64,000 nt of DNA from an uncultured Mucispirillum sp. (GCA_944323205.1 CALURO010000005.1:62001-126000), one strand, 5' to 3'. Counted from the stretch's first letter, positions 33,551-43,037 are shown. Program-made: numbers and translations. Notes: generated by a model from the letters alone, not told the origin.

Positions 33551-35640
33551 TTTTTCTCCTTTAACATTGGCCGCATTGCATTGGCACTAATACTTACTGT
33601 TAATGTATTATGCAGAAGTGCTGCTGTTGATGGTTTAATTATACCCATAAGTCCTGCTAATATTAATAATGAGTTACCTGCAATAATAATTTTATTATTT
33701 AATGATATTCTTTTTAAAAGTTCCTGTCCTAATATTCTTGTTTCATACAGGCTTTCTATACCTTTATCACTTAATATAATATCTGCGGTTTCTCCAGCAA
33801 TATCAGAGCTTCCTTTCATAGCTATTCCTGCATTTGCAGAAGCAAGAGCAGGGGAGTCGTTTATTCCATCACCTGTCATTATAACTTTATGACCATTTTT
33901 ACGCATATTTTTAACATAAGCTGTTTTATCTTCTGGAAGTGCCTGAGAAACATAATCATCAGCATTAATGATTTTAGCTGCTTTTGCAGCCGCTTTTTCG
34001 CTGTCTCCAGTAATCATTATAATATTTTCAACACCTGTTTTTCTTAAATTATCAACAACTTCTGCAGCATTTGGCAGCACAGGGTCATCAATTAAAATAA
34101 TACCCATAAGTTTATTATCCATAGCAAGATATAAAATAGAGCTGCAGTCTTTAGATGCCTGCTCAATAATTTCTTTTTCTTCCTGTGTAATATGTGTTTT
34201 TTCATCATCAAATATAAAATGAGCACTGCCTATAGCAACTTTTTTATTATGCAGAGTAGAAGCGATACCATGGGCTACAATATATTCTACTTTTGCATGT
34301 TCTTCTTTATGGTCTATGCCTCTATTTGCCGCTTCCTGCACAACAGCTCTTGCAAGTGGGTGTGGAAAGTGTTCTTCTAAACAAGCAGCTGTCTTTAATA
34401 CTTCTTCATTAGAGTAGTTGTTAAAAGATATGATATCTATTACTTTTGGAGATGCATTTGTTAAAGTGCCAGTTTTATCAAAAATAATAGTATCTGCATT
34501 TGCAGTTTCTTCAAGAAACTTACCGCCTTTGACAATAATGCCATATTTTGCAGCTTCTTTCATTGCTGATAAGTTTGCAATAGGTGCAGCAAGTTTCATA
34601 GCACAGGAATAATCAACCATTAAAGTGGAAGATGTTTTGATAATATCACGGGTTACAAGGTAAGTTGAACCAGCAAGTAAAAAATTATATGGTACAAGTT
34701 TATCTGCCAATCTTTCAGCTTTTTCCTGTGCAGCTGATTTAAGATTATTTGCATCATCTATTAATTTTACTATTTTACTTACTTTTGTATCTTTTCCTGC
34801 AGCAGTAATGTTTAAAATAATTTCGCCTTCTTCTACAAGTGTTCCAGCATATACTGCATCATCTATTTCTTTTTTAACAGGCAGGCTTTCGCCAGTGATA
34901 GATGCCTGGTTAATCATAGCTTCCCCATGAATAATAATACCATCAGCATGTATAGTCTGGCCTGTTCTAACTATTATCTTATCACCTTTTTTTAATGTAT
35001 GAGATAATACTGAATATTCCTGTCCATTATCATTTATAATTCTTGCCTGCTCCTGTAAATTAAGTAGAGATTCAGCAAGATTATCATAAGATTTACGCTT
35101 TGCATAATCTTCTAAAGTTTCCCCCATATTTAAAAGGAAATTAATAGAGCCTGCAGTTTTATAATCACCATTTGCAATAGATAAGCTGATAGCTGCTGCA
35201 TCAAGAGTTTCTGAAATTAACTGCTTTTGCATAAGCAGTGTTTTTAATCCCTGCTTTATTCTTGGTATAGTATTTATCATTGTAATAATTCTACGAACAG
35301 GAACAGGCAGAAGTGCTTTACTGAAATGTTTTGCTGCCATCATAAATAAATTTGCAGCAATACTTGTTTCTGCCTTTGTTTCATTAATAGAATTAAGCAT
35401 ATCTTCATCGTTTAAATAATCATCATTTAAAGCTTTAAATAATGCTAATATCTGCTTTTCTGAAATATCACTGTAATAAATTAATATAGAACATGTTAAT
35501 GGGTTAATATTAATACTTTTTATACCTTCTTGAGTAGATAAAAGCACTTTAACAAGTGTAGTCTGTTTATTAGTTAAAGTGCCTTTATTATAATGAAGGC
35601 GTATTCGTCCAGGAAGTTTATGAACTATTTTAACATCCAT
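33547..35640 (-). CDS. P1B-type heavy-metal ATPase with Ser-Cys membrane motif (CtpC-like)
   Basis: 697 residues. The N-terminus is a Cys-less HMA_2-like domain (KLPGRIRLHYNKG). The catalytic core is complete: TGESLPVKK, phosphorylated Asp388 in FDKTGTLTN, HPLARAVV, and TGDGINDSPALASA. The membrane metal site reads VDYSCAMKLAAP rather than Cys-Pro-Cys; Ser-Cys is found in CtpC-type ATPases linked to Mn(II) or Zn(II). The first membrane pair is much reduced, with LFMMAAKHFSKALLPVP the main N-terminal hydrophobic segment. The transported metal is not known. It sits between the YtxH-like and HMA-like genes. Confidence 0.88.
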   Translation of the reverse strand: MDVKIVHKLPGRIRLHYNKGTLTNKQTTLVKVLLSTQEGIKSININPLTCSILIYYSDISEKQILALFKALNDDYLNDEDMLNSINETKAETSIAANLFMMAAKHFSKALLPVPVRRIITMINTIPRIKQGLKTLLMQKQLISETLDAAAISLSIANGDYKTAGSINFLLNMGETLEDYAKRKSYDNLAESLLNLQEQARIINDNGQEYSVLSHTLKKGDKIIVRTGQTIHADGIIIHGEAMINQASITGESLPVKKEIDDAVYAGTLVEEGEIILNITAAGKDTKVSKIVKLIDDANNLKSAAQEKAERLADKLVPYNFLLAGSTYLVTRDIIKTSSTLMVDYSCAMKLAAPIANLSAMKEAAKYGIIVKGGKFLEETANADTIIFDKTGTLTNASPKVIDIISFNNYSNEEVLKTAACLEEHFPHPLARAVVQEAANRGIDHKEEHAKVEYIVAHGIASTLHNKKVAIGSAHFIFDDEKTHITQEEKEIIEQASKDCSSILYLAMDNKLMGIILIDDPVLPNAAEVVDNLRKTGVENIIMITGDSEKAAAKAAKIINADDYVSQALPEDKTAYVKNMRKNGHKVIMTGDGINDSPALASANAGIAMKGSSDIAGETADIILSDKGIESLYETRILGQELLKRISLNNKIIIAGNSLLILAGLMGIIKPSTAALLHNTLTVSISANAMRPMLKEKK

Positions 35641-35655
35641 ATACGCCTCTTTAGA

Positions 35656-35889
35656 TTATTTACCGTGTTGTTTTTTACCATAGTGTTTTGCTTCTGCTGC
35701 AAAATCTTCGGCATCTTCTTTGATTGATTCTATAAGTGCAGCAGCGTCTTCTTTTAATTTAAGACCTTTACCAGCTGCTTTTGCAAGCATACTTCTCACT
35801 TGTGGAGAGCGTGCAGAATACACTATTAAACCACCAACAGCAACACCTGCTAAAAAATATAAAAGTTTGTTTCCACCAATATTGTCCAT
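35656..35889 (-). CDS. YtxH-like small membrane protein
   Basis: 77 residues: one N-terminal hydrophobic segment with small residues (LLYFLAGVAVGGLIVY), then an Ala/Lys/Glu amphipathic helix (LAKAAGKGLKLKEDAAALIESIKEDAEDFAAEA) and a basic His/Lys tail. This is the layout of YtxH-type proteins. It is the first gene of the three-gene minus-strand set with the CtpC-like ATPase (15 bases away) and the HMA-like protein. Such small helices often accompany HMA_2/ATPase pairs, but the role is unknown. Confidence 0.7.
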   Translation of the reverse strand: MDNIGGNKLLYFLAGVAVGGLIVYSARSPQVRSMLAKAAGKGLKLKEDAAALIESIKEDAEDFAAEAKHYGKKQHGK

Positions 35890-36078
35890 ATTATTACTCC
35901 TTAGTAAATTTTATATATTTAGTTTTATACACTTAAATAAATTTAGTTTCAACTAAAATTTTTAATATTTTTAAAATTTCTTGCTGGTAAAAATTGTTAA
36001 GAAGTATAAGTTTATATTGAAATAATATGTAATATAATATATTTTTATACGTATTATAAATATTATAGAGGCTTTATT

Positions 36079-36714
36079 ATGAAAAAAAATAAAAAATCCA
36101 GAATATTATATAAATCAGTTGGCTTTATGCTGTTTTTAGGTGTGATAGTTATGGTTATTATCATAACAAGTAATTTTCGTAAAGACAAATGGTTTATATC
36201 AAGCAATAATAATACAAAAATAACAGATGACAGCATAGGTTATGAAACTTTTGAAAATATTAAGAATGGAATTATTAAAGTATCATGTAATGACGCAAAA
36301 AAACTTGGTGCTGTTTTTATTCAAATAAATAATGAAATGACAAATGATAATTTAAGTGATGCTCAGATGCAGAAATATGCAGTTTCTACTCCGGCAAAGA
36401 AAGCGGTAGATAATTTTAGTACAAATTTTGTTTCATTTTTAGAGAATTTTTATGGTCAAAAAAATATTAGTCAATCAGAAGCAGTGCTTCAGGCTGTAAA
36501 TATGGATATATATACAAATATTGTTCAGACATCTCTTATGATAAGTACTGGTAATATTACAGAAAAAGAGTTTTATGATTATTTAAATATAGAATACTGC
36601 GGTGTAACACCACCAGCATCATACATATCACCAAAAGATATAGTATTATATTCTATTAATAATTCTTATAGCAAAGGTGCTGTTGATAATTTAACAGATA
36701 ATGCAGACAAATAA
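36079..36714 (+). CDS. Membrane-anchored hypothetical protein
   Basis: 211 residues. A basic N-terminus (MKKNKKSRILYKS) precedes one membrane segment (VGFMLFLGVIVMVIIITSNF). The rest should be extracytoplasmic, rich in Asn and Ser and mostly helical. No family motif is recognised. GAGG lies before the ATG. Its stop codon falls inside a 22-base perfect palindrome that precedes the next gene. It may be lineage-specific. Confidence 0.65.
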   Translation: MKKNKKSRILYKSVGFMLFLGVIVMVIIITSNFRKDKWFISSNNNTKITDDSIGYETFENIKNGIIKVSCNDAKKLGAVFIQINNEMTNDNLSDAQMQKYAVSTPAKKAVDNFSTNFVSFLENFYGQKNISQSEAVLQAVNMDIYTNIVQTSLMISTGNITEKEFYDYLNIEYCGVTPPASYISPKDIVLYSINNSYSKGAVDNLTDNADK

Positions 36715-36728
36715 TTATAATTATTTGT
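36707..36728. promoter_or_regulatory. 22-base perfect palindrome, possible operator
   Basis: The half-site ACAAATAATTA is followed directly by its exact reverse complement TAATTATTTGT, with no spacer. It covers the stop codon of the upstream gene and ends one base before a TTGACA box, a position suited to a regulator binding site for the downstream small gene. A weak terminator is the alternative, but AT-only pairing and no U tract argue against it. Confidence 0.45.
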
Positions 36729-36729
36729 G

Positions 36730-36758
36730 TTGACAAATATACATTTATTTCATAGATT
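36730..36758 (+). promoter_or_regulatory. Promoter of the 71-residue hypothetical gene
   Basis: TTGACA (36730-36735), 17-base spacer, TAGATT (36753-36758, 4 of 6). It lies 36 bases before the ATG at 36794, which has AGGAG upstream. Confidence 0.6.
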
Positions 36759-36793
36759 ATCTATATAGAAATAACCCATGCAGGAGTGTAACT

Positions 36794-37009
36794 ATGGCTT
36801 ATATTTCAGGTTTACCTTCTTTTGAAAAATCGCAGATGTTAGGTATGGAATATTCTATTGCAACTGCAAATAAATCAAAAGGAATATCTCATCAGCATGG
36901 CATTACAGAGCTTACTAATACAGATGCAGCTGCTAAACAGGCCAGTATGGCTGGAGCAAATATAGAAGTATCAAAAGGTATTGGTCAGCTTATTAATGTT
37001 GTAGGCTGA
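36794..37009 (+). CDS. Small hypothetical protein
   Basis: 71 residues, soluble, no signal peptide or membrane segment. Sequence runs MAYISGLPSFEKSQMLGMEY, a His-rich GISHQHGI turn, then an Ala-rich helix (DAAAKQASMAGANIEVSKGI). No family recognised. Its reality is supported by its own promoter with a perfect -35 box, a good AGGAG ribosome binding site, codon use like its neighbours, and a palindromic candidate operator just upstream. Confidence 0.65.
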   Translation: MAYISGLPSFEKSQMLGMEYSIATANKSKGISHQHGITELTNTDAAAKQASMAGANIEVSKGIGQLINVVG

Positions 37010-37089
37010 GTTTATTTTTTATCATACTTGACTTAATATATAAAATATGCTAGTAGTCTTTCCCAAAATATTTTATAGAGAGTGAAGTT

Positions 37090-38337
37090 TTGTTTGAGAA
37101 GTTAACATCATTTAAGCTGGGTAATCTTTCAGCTTTTTCCGATAATTGTTCGTCTGCTTTAAAAAGAATTAAATTTATAGACAGTAGTTCATTTATAATC
37201 CTTGAAAATACATTTGATATTTTTATATTTTACCAAATGAATTTAGATGGTGAAATTATTAAAAAATGGGAGTTTGAGTTTGCAGAAGATATGCTGCTTG
37301 ACTATATTTATATAGATGGCTGTCTATATCTTGTTTTTATATCGCAAATTTCCCAGTATGAAGAAAGTATTGATTTTTACTGCTCAAGAGATGAATATTT
37401 TGAATGGATTGGTTCTATGCAGAAAGAATCTTATATGCATGATATGGATTTTTTACATATTTTTAATAAAAATAATAAGATTAGGTTTTTAATTATACGC
37501 CATAACAGGCTTCATTTATATACAGTAGATAAAAAAAATAACAACAGCATAACTATAGATGATGATTATGAAATACATACAAACCTTTATCATTTAAACG
37601 AAATAGCTGTACTAGAAGGCTGTAAATGGATAATCAGCAACGGGTATGCTGTTAATATTAAAGGTAAATTTTGGGAAATATATAATACTGATTTAGAGTT
37701 AGTATGTAGTTTTGAATTTACTGATAATATAATAGACTGGCTTGGAATAGCTGTATCAGATGACGGCTATCTTATTGCTGCTGCCACAGACTGCAGCGAA
37801 GAAGAAAAGGGAGCAATAGCTGTATATAATAAAAAAACAGGACAAGTTTATACACATTTTCAACGATATGGCTTTTTCAGTGCAGGTATAGCTGCAGGCA
37901 GAATCTGGGCAACAATAGCAGGCTCTTTTTCAGATATTGGCGGCTTAATGATTTTTGATAAGGAAGCTAATTTAAAATATGCATTATTAAAAGATGAAGA
38001 AGAGGGTAAAAGTTTAAGGGTATATAATCCGTCGCCAGTAATATATCAGGCATTAAGTTTTGAAAGTCTGCCAGATAATAAAGTATTAGTTATAACAGAT
38101 AACAGTGTATTCTTAACTGATTTATCATGCAGAAATATACAGGATTTACCTGCGGAGCCTTATGAATGTGTAGATTTATCAAAAGATAAGTCTAAATTAA
38201 TTATGATTTCATATACAAACAGGCTTTATGGTGGCAATCCTGACCAAAAATATTCTGCAGAAGTTATTATATATAAATGGTCAGCTAAACATACACCAGC
38301 AAGTATTGTTGATTTAAAATCATATAGAAAAAACTGA
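37090..38337 (+). CDS. Hypothetical protein, possibly beta-propeller
   Basis: 415 residues, no signal peptide. Repeated strand-turn units with aromatic and Asp/Gly turns (DIIDWLGIAVSDDGYLIAAA type, ending in AIAVYNKKTGQVYTHF; then GGLMIFDKEANLKYALL; and LPDNKVLVITDNSVFLTDL) suggest a WD40-like propeller. This is judged by eye; no family is named. The start is TTG at 37090 with a weak GAGAG region upstream; the true start could differ. It stands alone between the small gene and the activase. Confidence 0.65.
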   Translation: MFEKLTSFKLGNLSAFSDNCSSALKRIKFIDSSSFIILENTFDIFIFYQMNLDGEIIKKWEFEFAEDMLLDYIYIDGCLYLVFISQISQYEESIDFYCSRDEYFEWIGSMQKESYMHDMDFLHIFNKNNKIRFLIIRHNRLHLYTVDKKNNNSITIDDDYEIHTNLYHLNEIAVLEGCKWIISNGYAVNIKGKFWEIYNTDLELVCSFEFTDNIIDWLGIAVSDDGYLIAAATDCSEEEKGAIAVYNKKTGQVYTHFQRYGFFSAGIAAGRIWATIAGSFSDIGGLMIFDKEANLKYALLKDEEEGKSLRVYNPSPVIYQALSFESLPDNKVLVITDNSVFLTDLSCRNIQDLPAEPYECVDLSKDKSKLIMISYTNRLYGGNPDQKYSAEVIIYKWSAKHTPASIVDLKSYRKN

Positions 38338-38449
38338 ATATTACTTTTTAACAAAATATAATAAAATGTCAAGTCATAATCCTTAAAATGCTTGTTTTTA
38401 TATGGTATTTTGATATATAGATAAGAATAAAACATGCCTGTTTTTTTGT

Positions 38450-38503
38450 TTGACAATGTTATAAAAATCATATATTTTTAAAAAATACCATTTTGGTATT
38501 TTT
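38450..38503 (+). promoter_or_regulatory. Promoter with overlapping inverted repeat upstream of the activase gene
   Basis: TTGACA at 38450-38455 with TATATT at 38471-38476 (15-base spacing) or TATTTT at 38473-38478 (17-base). It is followed by a perfect 10-bp inverted repeat AAAAATACCA (38481-38490), TTT, TGGTATTTTT (38494-38503). The repeat would sit at the transcription start, as an operator or 5' hairpin; it could alternatively terminate the upstream gene, which ends 140 bases earlier. Confidence 0.45.
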
Positions 38504-38537
38504 ATGTTTTTATATTTTTATTTTTATGAGGCGTAAT

Positions 38538-41500
38538 ATGAGTAATAGTGATAAAGTTTATCATATGGGGCTTGATATTGGTTCTACTACAATCAAAATC
38601 GTAATTACTGATGAACATGATAATATGCTTTATCATCAGTATAGAAGACATTTATCTGATATGCGTAATACTTTAACAACATTAATTAAGGAAGCGTATG
38701 CAGAGTTTCCTGATGCATTAATAACAATTAATGTTACAGGTTCTGGTGGTATTTCTGTATCTCAGTGGCTAGGTGTTGATTTTATACAGGAAGTAATTGC
38801 ATCTACAGAATGTATTAAAACTAAAATTCCAGAAACTAATGTAGCAATTGAGCTTGGTGGAGAAGATGCTAAGCTGACATTTTTTGATAATGGTATAGAC
38901 CAAAGAATGAATGAAACATGTGCAGGCGGTACTGGTGCATTTATTGACCAAATGGCTGTTGTTCTTCAAACTGATGCAGCAGGTCTTAATGAAATGGCTA
39001 AAAATTATAAAACTATCTATCCTATTGCTGCAAGATGCGGTGTATTTGCAAAAACAGATGTACTGCCGTTATTAAATGAGGGGGCAGCAAAAGAAGATAT
39101 TGCAGTTTCTATTTTTCAGGCTGTTGTTGACCAGACTATAGGCGGCCTTGCATGCGGAAGGACTATTTCAGGGAATGTTGCATTTTTAGGCGGTCCATTA
39201 TTCTTTTTATCAGAACTTCGTAAAAGGTTTATTGAAACATTATCTTTAACCCCTAATGAAGTTATTTTCCCAGAACACCCGCAGCTTTTTGTTGCTATGG
39301 GTGCAGCTCTTGTTTCTAAAAAAAGTAAGGAAGTTTCTTTTAAATCTATTATTGATAAAGTAGAAGCACTGCAAAACACTAAAGTAGAAAGTGAAATAGA
39401 GCAGCTGCCTCGTCTTTTTGAATCAGAAAAAGAGTATGAAGAATTTAAAGAGCGTCACTCTAAAGAGGGCGTGTTAAATAAAAAAGATTTATCTCTTGCA
39501 GAAGGTGAGCTTTATCTTGGCTTAGATGTTGGCTCTACTACAACAAAAGCAATATTAATAGATAAAGATGATAATTTATTATTTGAATCATATTCATCAA
39601 ATCTTGGCAACCCAGTTAAATCAGTTTTACTTGTATTAGAAAAAATTTATGCAGCAATGCCTGAAAAAGCATATATTGCTAATTCATGTATTACTGGATA
39701 TGGTGAAGGCTTAATTAAAGCTGCTCTTGGTGTTGATGAAGGTGAAGTTGAAACTGTTGCCCACTTTACTGCAGCAAGATATTTTGTGCCAAATGTATCT
39801 TTTATATTAGATATTGGCGGACAAGATATGAAATGTATGTATGTTCGTAATGGTGCAATAGATAAAATAGTATTAAATGAAGCATGTTCTTCTGGCTGTG
39901 GCTCATTTATTGAAAACTTTGCAAAATCAGTACAGTCTACTGTTCAAGATTTTGCGTCTGCTGCTCTTAAAGCAGAGCACCCTGTTGATTTAGGTTCAAG
40001 GTGTACTGTTTTTATGAACTCAAAAGTTAAACAGGCACAAAAAGAGGGTGCATCTGTCAGCGATATTTCTGCCGGGCTTTCATATTCAGTTGTTCGCAAT
40101 GCATTATATAAAGTTATAAAAATGAGCAGTGTGGAAGATTTAGGTGAACATGTGGTTGTTCAAGGTGGTGCATTCTTTAATGATGCAGTATTAAGAGCAT
40201 TTGAGCTTTCTGTTGGAAGTAAAGTAACAAGGTTTGCTATTTCTGGCCATATGGGTGCTTTTGGTTCAGCTTTAATTGCAAAAGAAAGAAGTGAAGAAGG
40301 CAAACACTCAACTATTATTAAGGCAGATGCTATTGATAGTTTCCAAATGGAATCTGTAAATGTTAGATGTAAACGCTGCTCTAACCACTGCTTATTAACA
40401 GTAAATAAGTTTGGCGGTAATAAAAAACGCTATATTACTGGCAATAGATGTGAAAAAGGTGTGCAGGAAGTAGAAGAAGCAAATAAACTTCCTAACCTTT
40501 ATGCTTATAAAAATATGCGTCTTTTTGAATACTATATTCCATTAAATAAAGAAAATGCACCTCGCGGTGTTATAGGTATTCCACGAGTATTAAATATTTA
40601 TGAAAACTATCCATTTTGGTTTACATTATTTACAAACCTTGGTTTTAGAGTAGAAATATCTGATAAATCATCAAAAGAGTTATTTAATACAGGTCTTGAA
40701 ACTATACCATCTCAGACTGTATGTTATCCTGCAAAAATAGTTCATGGTCATATAATGAACTTAATCAGTAAAGGTATTAAACGCATATTCTATCCATGTA
40801 TTCAAAAAGAAGTGCATGAAGAAGGAGCAGATAATAATTATAACTGCCCTGTAGTATGCAGTTATCCTGAAGTTATCAGATTAAATGTTGATGCATTAGC
40901 TCATGAAAAAGTTGATTTTATGGGTCCATTTTTACCATTAAATGACTATAAATTCTTAGAAAATTCTCTTGTACAGATGTTTAAAAAGTTTGATATTCCA
41001 GAACAGGAAGTGCGCATTGCTGCAAGAAAAGCTGATATAGAAATGAAAAACTTTAAACAGGATATTCGTGAAAAAGGCGAAGAAACACTTGCCTATATAG
41101 AAAAACATGGTATTCAAGGGATAGTATTATCAGGCAGACCGTATCACATTGATCCAGAAATAAACCATGGTATTCCTGAACTTATTACATCAAACGGGCT
41201 TGCAGTATTAACAGAAGATTCTATTGCTCACCTTGCAACAGTTGAAAGACCAATGAATGCAGTTGACCAGTGGACATATCACTCAAGATTATATAAAGCT
41301 GCAAGTTTTGTATCAGAGCATGATAATATTGAGTTAATTCAGCTTAATTCTTTTGGCTGTGGTCTTGATGCTGTTACTACTGAGCAGGTTTATGATATTT
41401 TAAACAGGCATGATAAACTTTATACAGTTATTAAAATTGATGAAGGCAGTAACTTAGGTGCTGTTCGTATTCGTATACGCTCACTTATGGCAGCTATTCA

Positions 41501-42794
41501 GGACAGAAAAAAACGAGGTATCGGCAGAAGTTTTACACCAGCTAAAAAAGGTGCAGAATTTACAAAAGAAATGAAAGATACACATACTATTATTATTCCA
41601 CAGCTTTCACCTATTCATATACACTTAATGAAAGAGGCATTAGTTGCAGAAGGTTATAAAGTAAAAGTTTTAGAAACAACTGATAGAAGCGATATAGAAT
41701 GCGGCTTAAAGCATATTAATAATGATGCATGCTTTCCTGCTATTGTGGCAGTAGGTCAGTTATTAAACTATGTAATGTCGCCAGAATGTGATACAGAAAG
41801 AGTGGCTGTACTTATTTCTCAAACTGCTGGCGGCTGCCGTGCTACAAACTATATAGGCTGGCTTAAAAATGCATTAAACAGGGCTGGTTTAAGCCATATA
41901 CCAGTGCTTTCTTTTAATCTGCATGGTATGGAAGCCCATGAAGGCTTTAAAGTAACTATGCCAATGGTTAGGCGTATGGTTATGGGTATCTTATATGGCG
42001 ACCTGCTTATGAGAATGTTATACAGATGCCGTCCTTATGAAAAAGTAAAAGGGGAAACTGAAGCTGTATATAATAAATGGGCAGATATTTGTGCAAGAAA
42101 TGTATATAACTATAACTGGCGTCAGTTTAAAAAAGATGTATATGATATTGTGGAAGAATTTGATAATATACCAATGAATGAAACGCGTAAACCTAGAGTT
42201 GGTATTGTTGGAGAAATCTTAATCAAATTCCACCCTGATGCAAATAATAAAGCTGTAGAAGTTATTGAAAGGGAAGGCGGTGAAGCAGTTGTGCCTGACT
42301 TTATGGACTTTGTGCTTTACAGTGCTTATGACGATATATATAGAAGTAAATATATGGCAGGCTCTAAAATCCGTAAATATGTTGCAAGATATATTATCTG
42401 GATGATTGAAAGAAAAAGAAATATTATGCGTAAAGCTTTAAGAAAAAGTAAACATTTTGATGCTATGCCTGATATTTTTGAGCTAGCTCATTTAGCTGAA
42501 AAAATAGTTTCTTTAGGTAATCAGTCTGGTGAAGGCTGGCTTTTAACTGCAGAAATGGTTGAGTTAATAGAGGGTGGTGTTGGCAATATTCTTTGTGTTC
42601 AGCCATTTGCATGTCTTCCAAACCATGTTACAGGTAAAGGGGTTATGAAAGCATTAAGAGTTGCATATGATAATGTTAATATTGCAGCAGTAGATTATGA
42701 CCCAGGTGCAAGTGAAGTAAACCAGTTAAACCGTATAAAACTTTTAATGAGTGTTGCTCAGAAAAACTTAGCAATTACTAGAAAAGAAATATAA
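38538..42794 (+). CDS. Giant acyl-CoA dehydratase activase-related protein (two BadF/BcrA ATPase domains plus DUF2229 and HgdB-like region)
   Basis: 1418 residues from ATG 38538, preferred because GAGGCG is just upstream; the in-frame extension to 38493 reads MVFLCFYIFIFMRR and lies in the promoter region. Two ASKHA ATPase domains are visible. The first opens GLDIGSTTIKIVI, with ETCAGGTGAFIDQMA. The second opens GLDVGSTTTKAILIDKD, with EACSSGCGSFIENFA. A DUF2229-type region follows with Cys-rich CKRCSNHCLLTVNKFGG, and then an HgdB-like C-terminal part (TIIIPQLSPIHIHLMKEAL, and NDACFPAIVAVGQLLNY). Activases use ATP to inject an electron from a 4Fe-4S cluster into 2-hydroxyacyl-CoA dehydratases; this fusion type has no established substrate. 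Monocistronic, followed by a clear terminator. Confidence 0.9.
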   Translation: MSNSDKVYHMGLDIGSTTIKIVITDEHDNMLYHQYRRHLSDMRNTLTTLIKEAYAEFPDALITINVTGSGGISVSQWLGVDFIQEVIASTECIKTKIPETNVAIELGGEDAKLTFFDNGIDQRMNETCAGGTGAFIDQMAVVLQTDAAGLNEMAKNYKTIYPIAARCGVFAKTDVLPLLNEGAAKEDIAVSIFQAVVDQTIGGLACGRTISGNVAFLGGPLFFLSELRKRFIETLSLTPNEVIFPEHPQLFVAMGAALVSKKSKEVSFKSIIDKVEALQNTKVESEIEQLPRLFESEKEYEEFKERHSKEGVLNKKDLSLAEGELYLGLDVGSTTTKAILIDKDDNLLFESYSSNLGNPVKSVLLVLEKIYAAMPEKAYIANSCITGYGEGLIKAALGVDEGEVETVAHFTAARYFVPNVSFILDIGGQDMKCMYVRNGAIDKIVLNEACSSGCGSFIENFAKSVQSTVQDFASAALKAEHPVDLGSRCTVFMNSKVKQAQKEGASVSDISAGLSYSVVRNALYKVIKMSSVEDLGEHVVVQGGAFFNDAVLRAFELSVGSKVTRFAISGHMGAFGSALIAKERSEEGKHSTIIKADAIDSFQMESVNVRCKRCSNHCLLTVNKFGGNKKRYITGNRCEKGVQEVEEANKLPNLYAYKNMRLFEYYIPLNKENAPRGVIGIPRVLNIYENYPFWFTLFTNLGFRVEISDKSSKELFNTGLETIPSQTVCYPAKIVHGHIMNLISKGIKRIFYPCIQKEVHEEGADNNYNCPVVCSYPEVIRLNVDALAHEKVDFMGPFLPLNDYKFLENSLVQMFKKFDIPEQEVRIAARKADIEMKNFKQDIREKGEETLAYIEKHGIQGIVLSGRPYHIDPEINHGIPELITSNGLAVLTEDSIAHLATVERPMNAVDQWTYHSRLYKAASFVSEHDNIELIQLNSFGCGLDAVTTEQVYDILNRHDKLYTVIKIDEGSNLGAVRIRIRSLMAAIQDRKKRGIGRSFTPAKKGAEFTKEMKDTHTIIIPQLSPIHIHLMKEALVAEGYKVKVLETTDRSDIECGLKHINNDACFPAIVAVGQLLNYVMSPECDTERVAVLISQTAGGCRATNYIGWLKNALNRAGLSHIPVLSFNLHGMEAHEGFKVTMPMVRRMVMGILYGDLLMRMLYRCRPYEKVKGETEAVYNKWADICARNVYNYNWRQFKKDVYDIVEEFDNIPMNETRKPRVGIVGEILIKFHPDANNKAVEVIEREGGEAVVPDFMDFVLYSAYDDIYRSKYMAGSKIRKYVARYIIWMIERKRNIMRKALRKSKHFDAMPDIFELAHLAEKIVSLGNQSGEGWLLTAEMVELIEGGVGNILCVQPFACLPNHVTGKGVMKALRVAYDNVNIAAVDYDPGASEVNQLNRIKLLMSVAQKNLAITRKEI

Positions 42795-42826
42795 CTATTT
42801 AAATATATGGAATTTTTCCTGTTAAT

Positions 42827-42854
42827 AAAAGTGGAGATAATTTCTCCACTTTTT
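42827..42854 (+). terminator. Rho-independent terminator after the activase gene
   Basis: AAAAGTGGAGA (42827-42837), loop TAATT, TCTCCACTTTT (42843-42853), T-rich afterwards. It lies 33 bases after the stop codon; an 11-bp perfect stem. Confidence 0.85.
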
Positions 42855-43037
42855 ATTTCTTAATATATTGTATTATCTGTCGATAAGTCTAATGTATATT
42901 TAATTTTTTTTACAAACTGCTATATTTATATTGATAAAATAATAAAAATTGATTATTTTAAAATAGTTATGTATGAATTTTTGGCACATAATTTGTTATT
43001 AACTTTTAAATATACTATCCATTTTGGAGCGAATTTA

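Noticed and set aside
33581..34612. Several plus-strand frames between 33.6 and 34.6 kb
   Set aside because: All are opposite the P1B ATPase, whose catalytic motifs are complete on the minus strand.
42969..43037. N-terminal extension of TpsB
   Set aside because: The upstream start lacks a ribosome binding site and would place 23 residues before a perfect signal peptide that begins at 43038 with GGAGC upstream.
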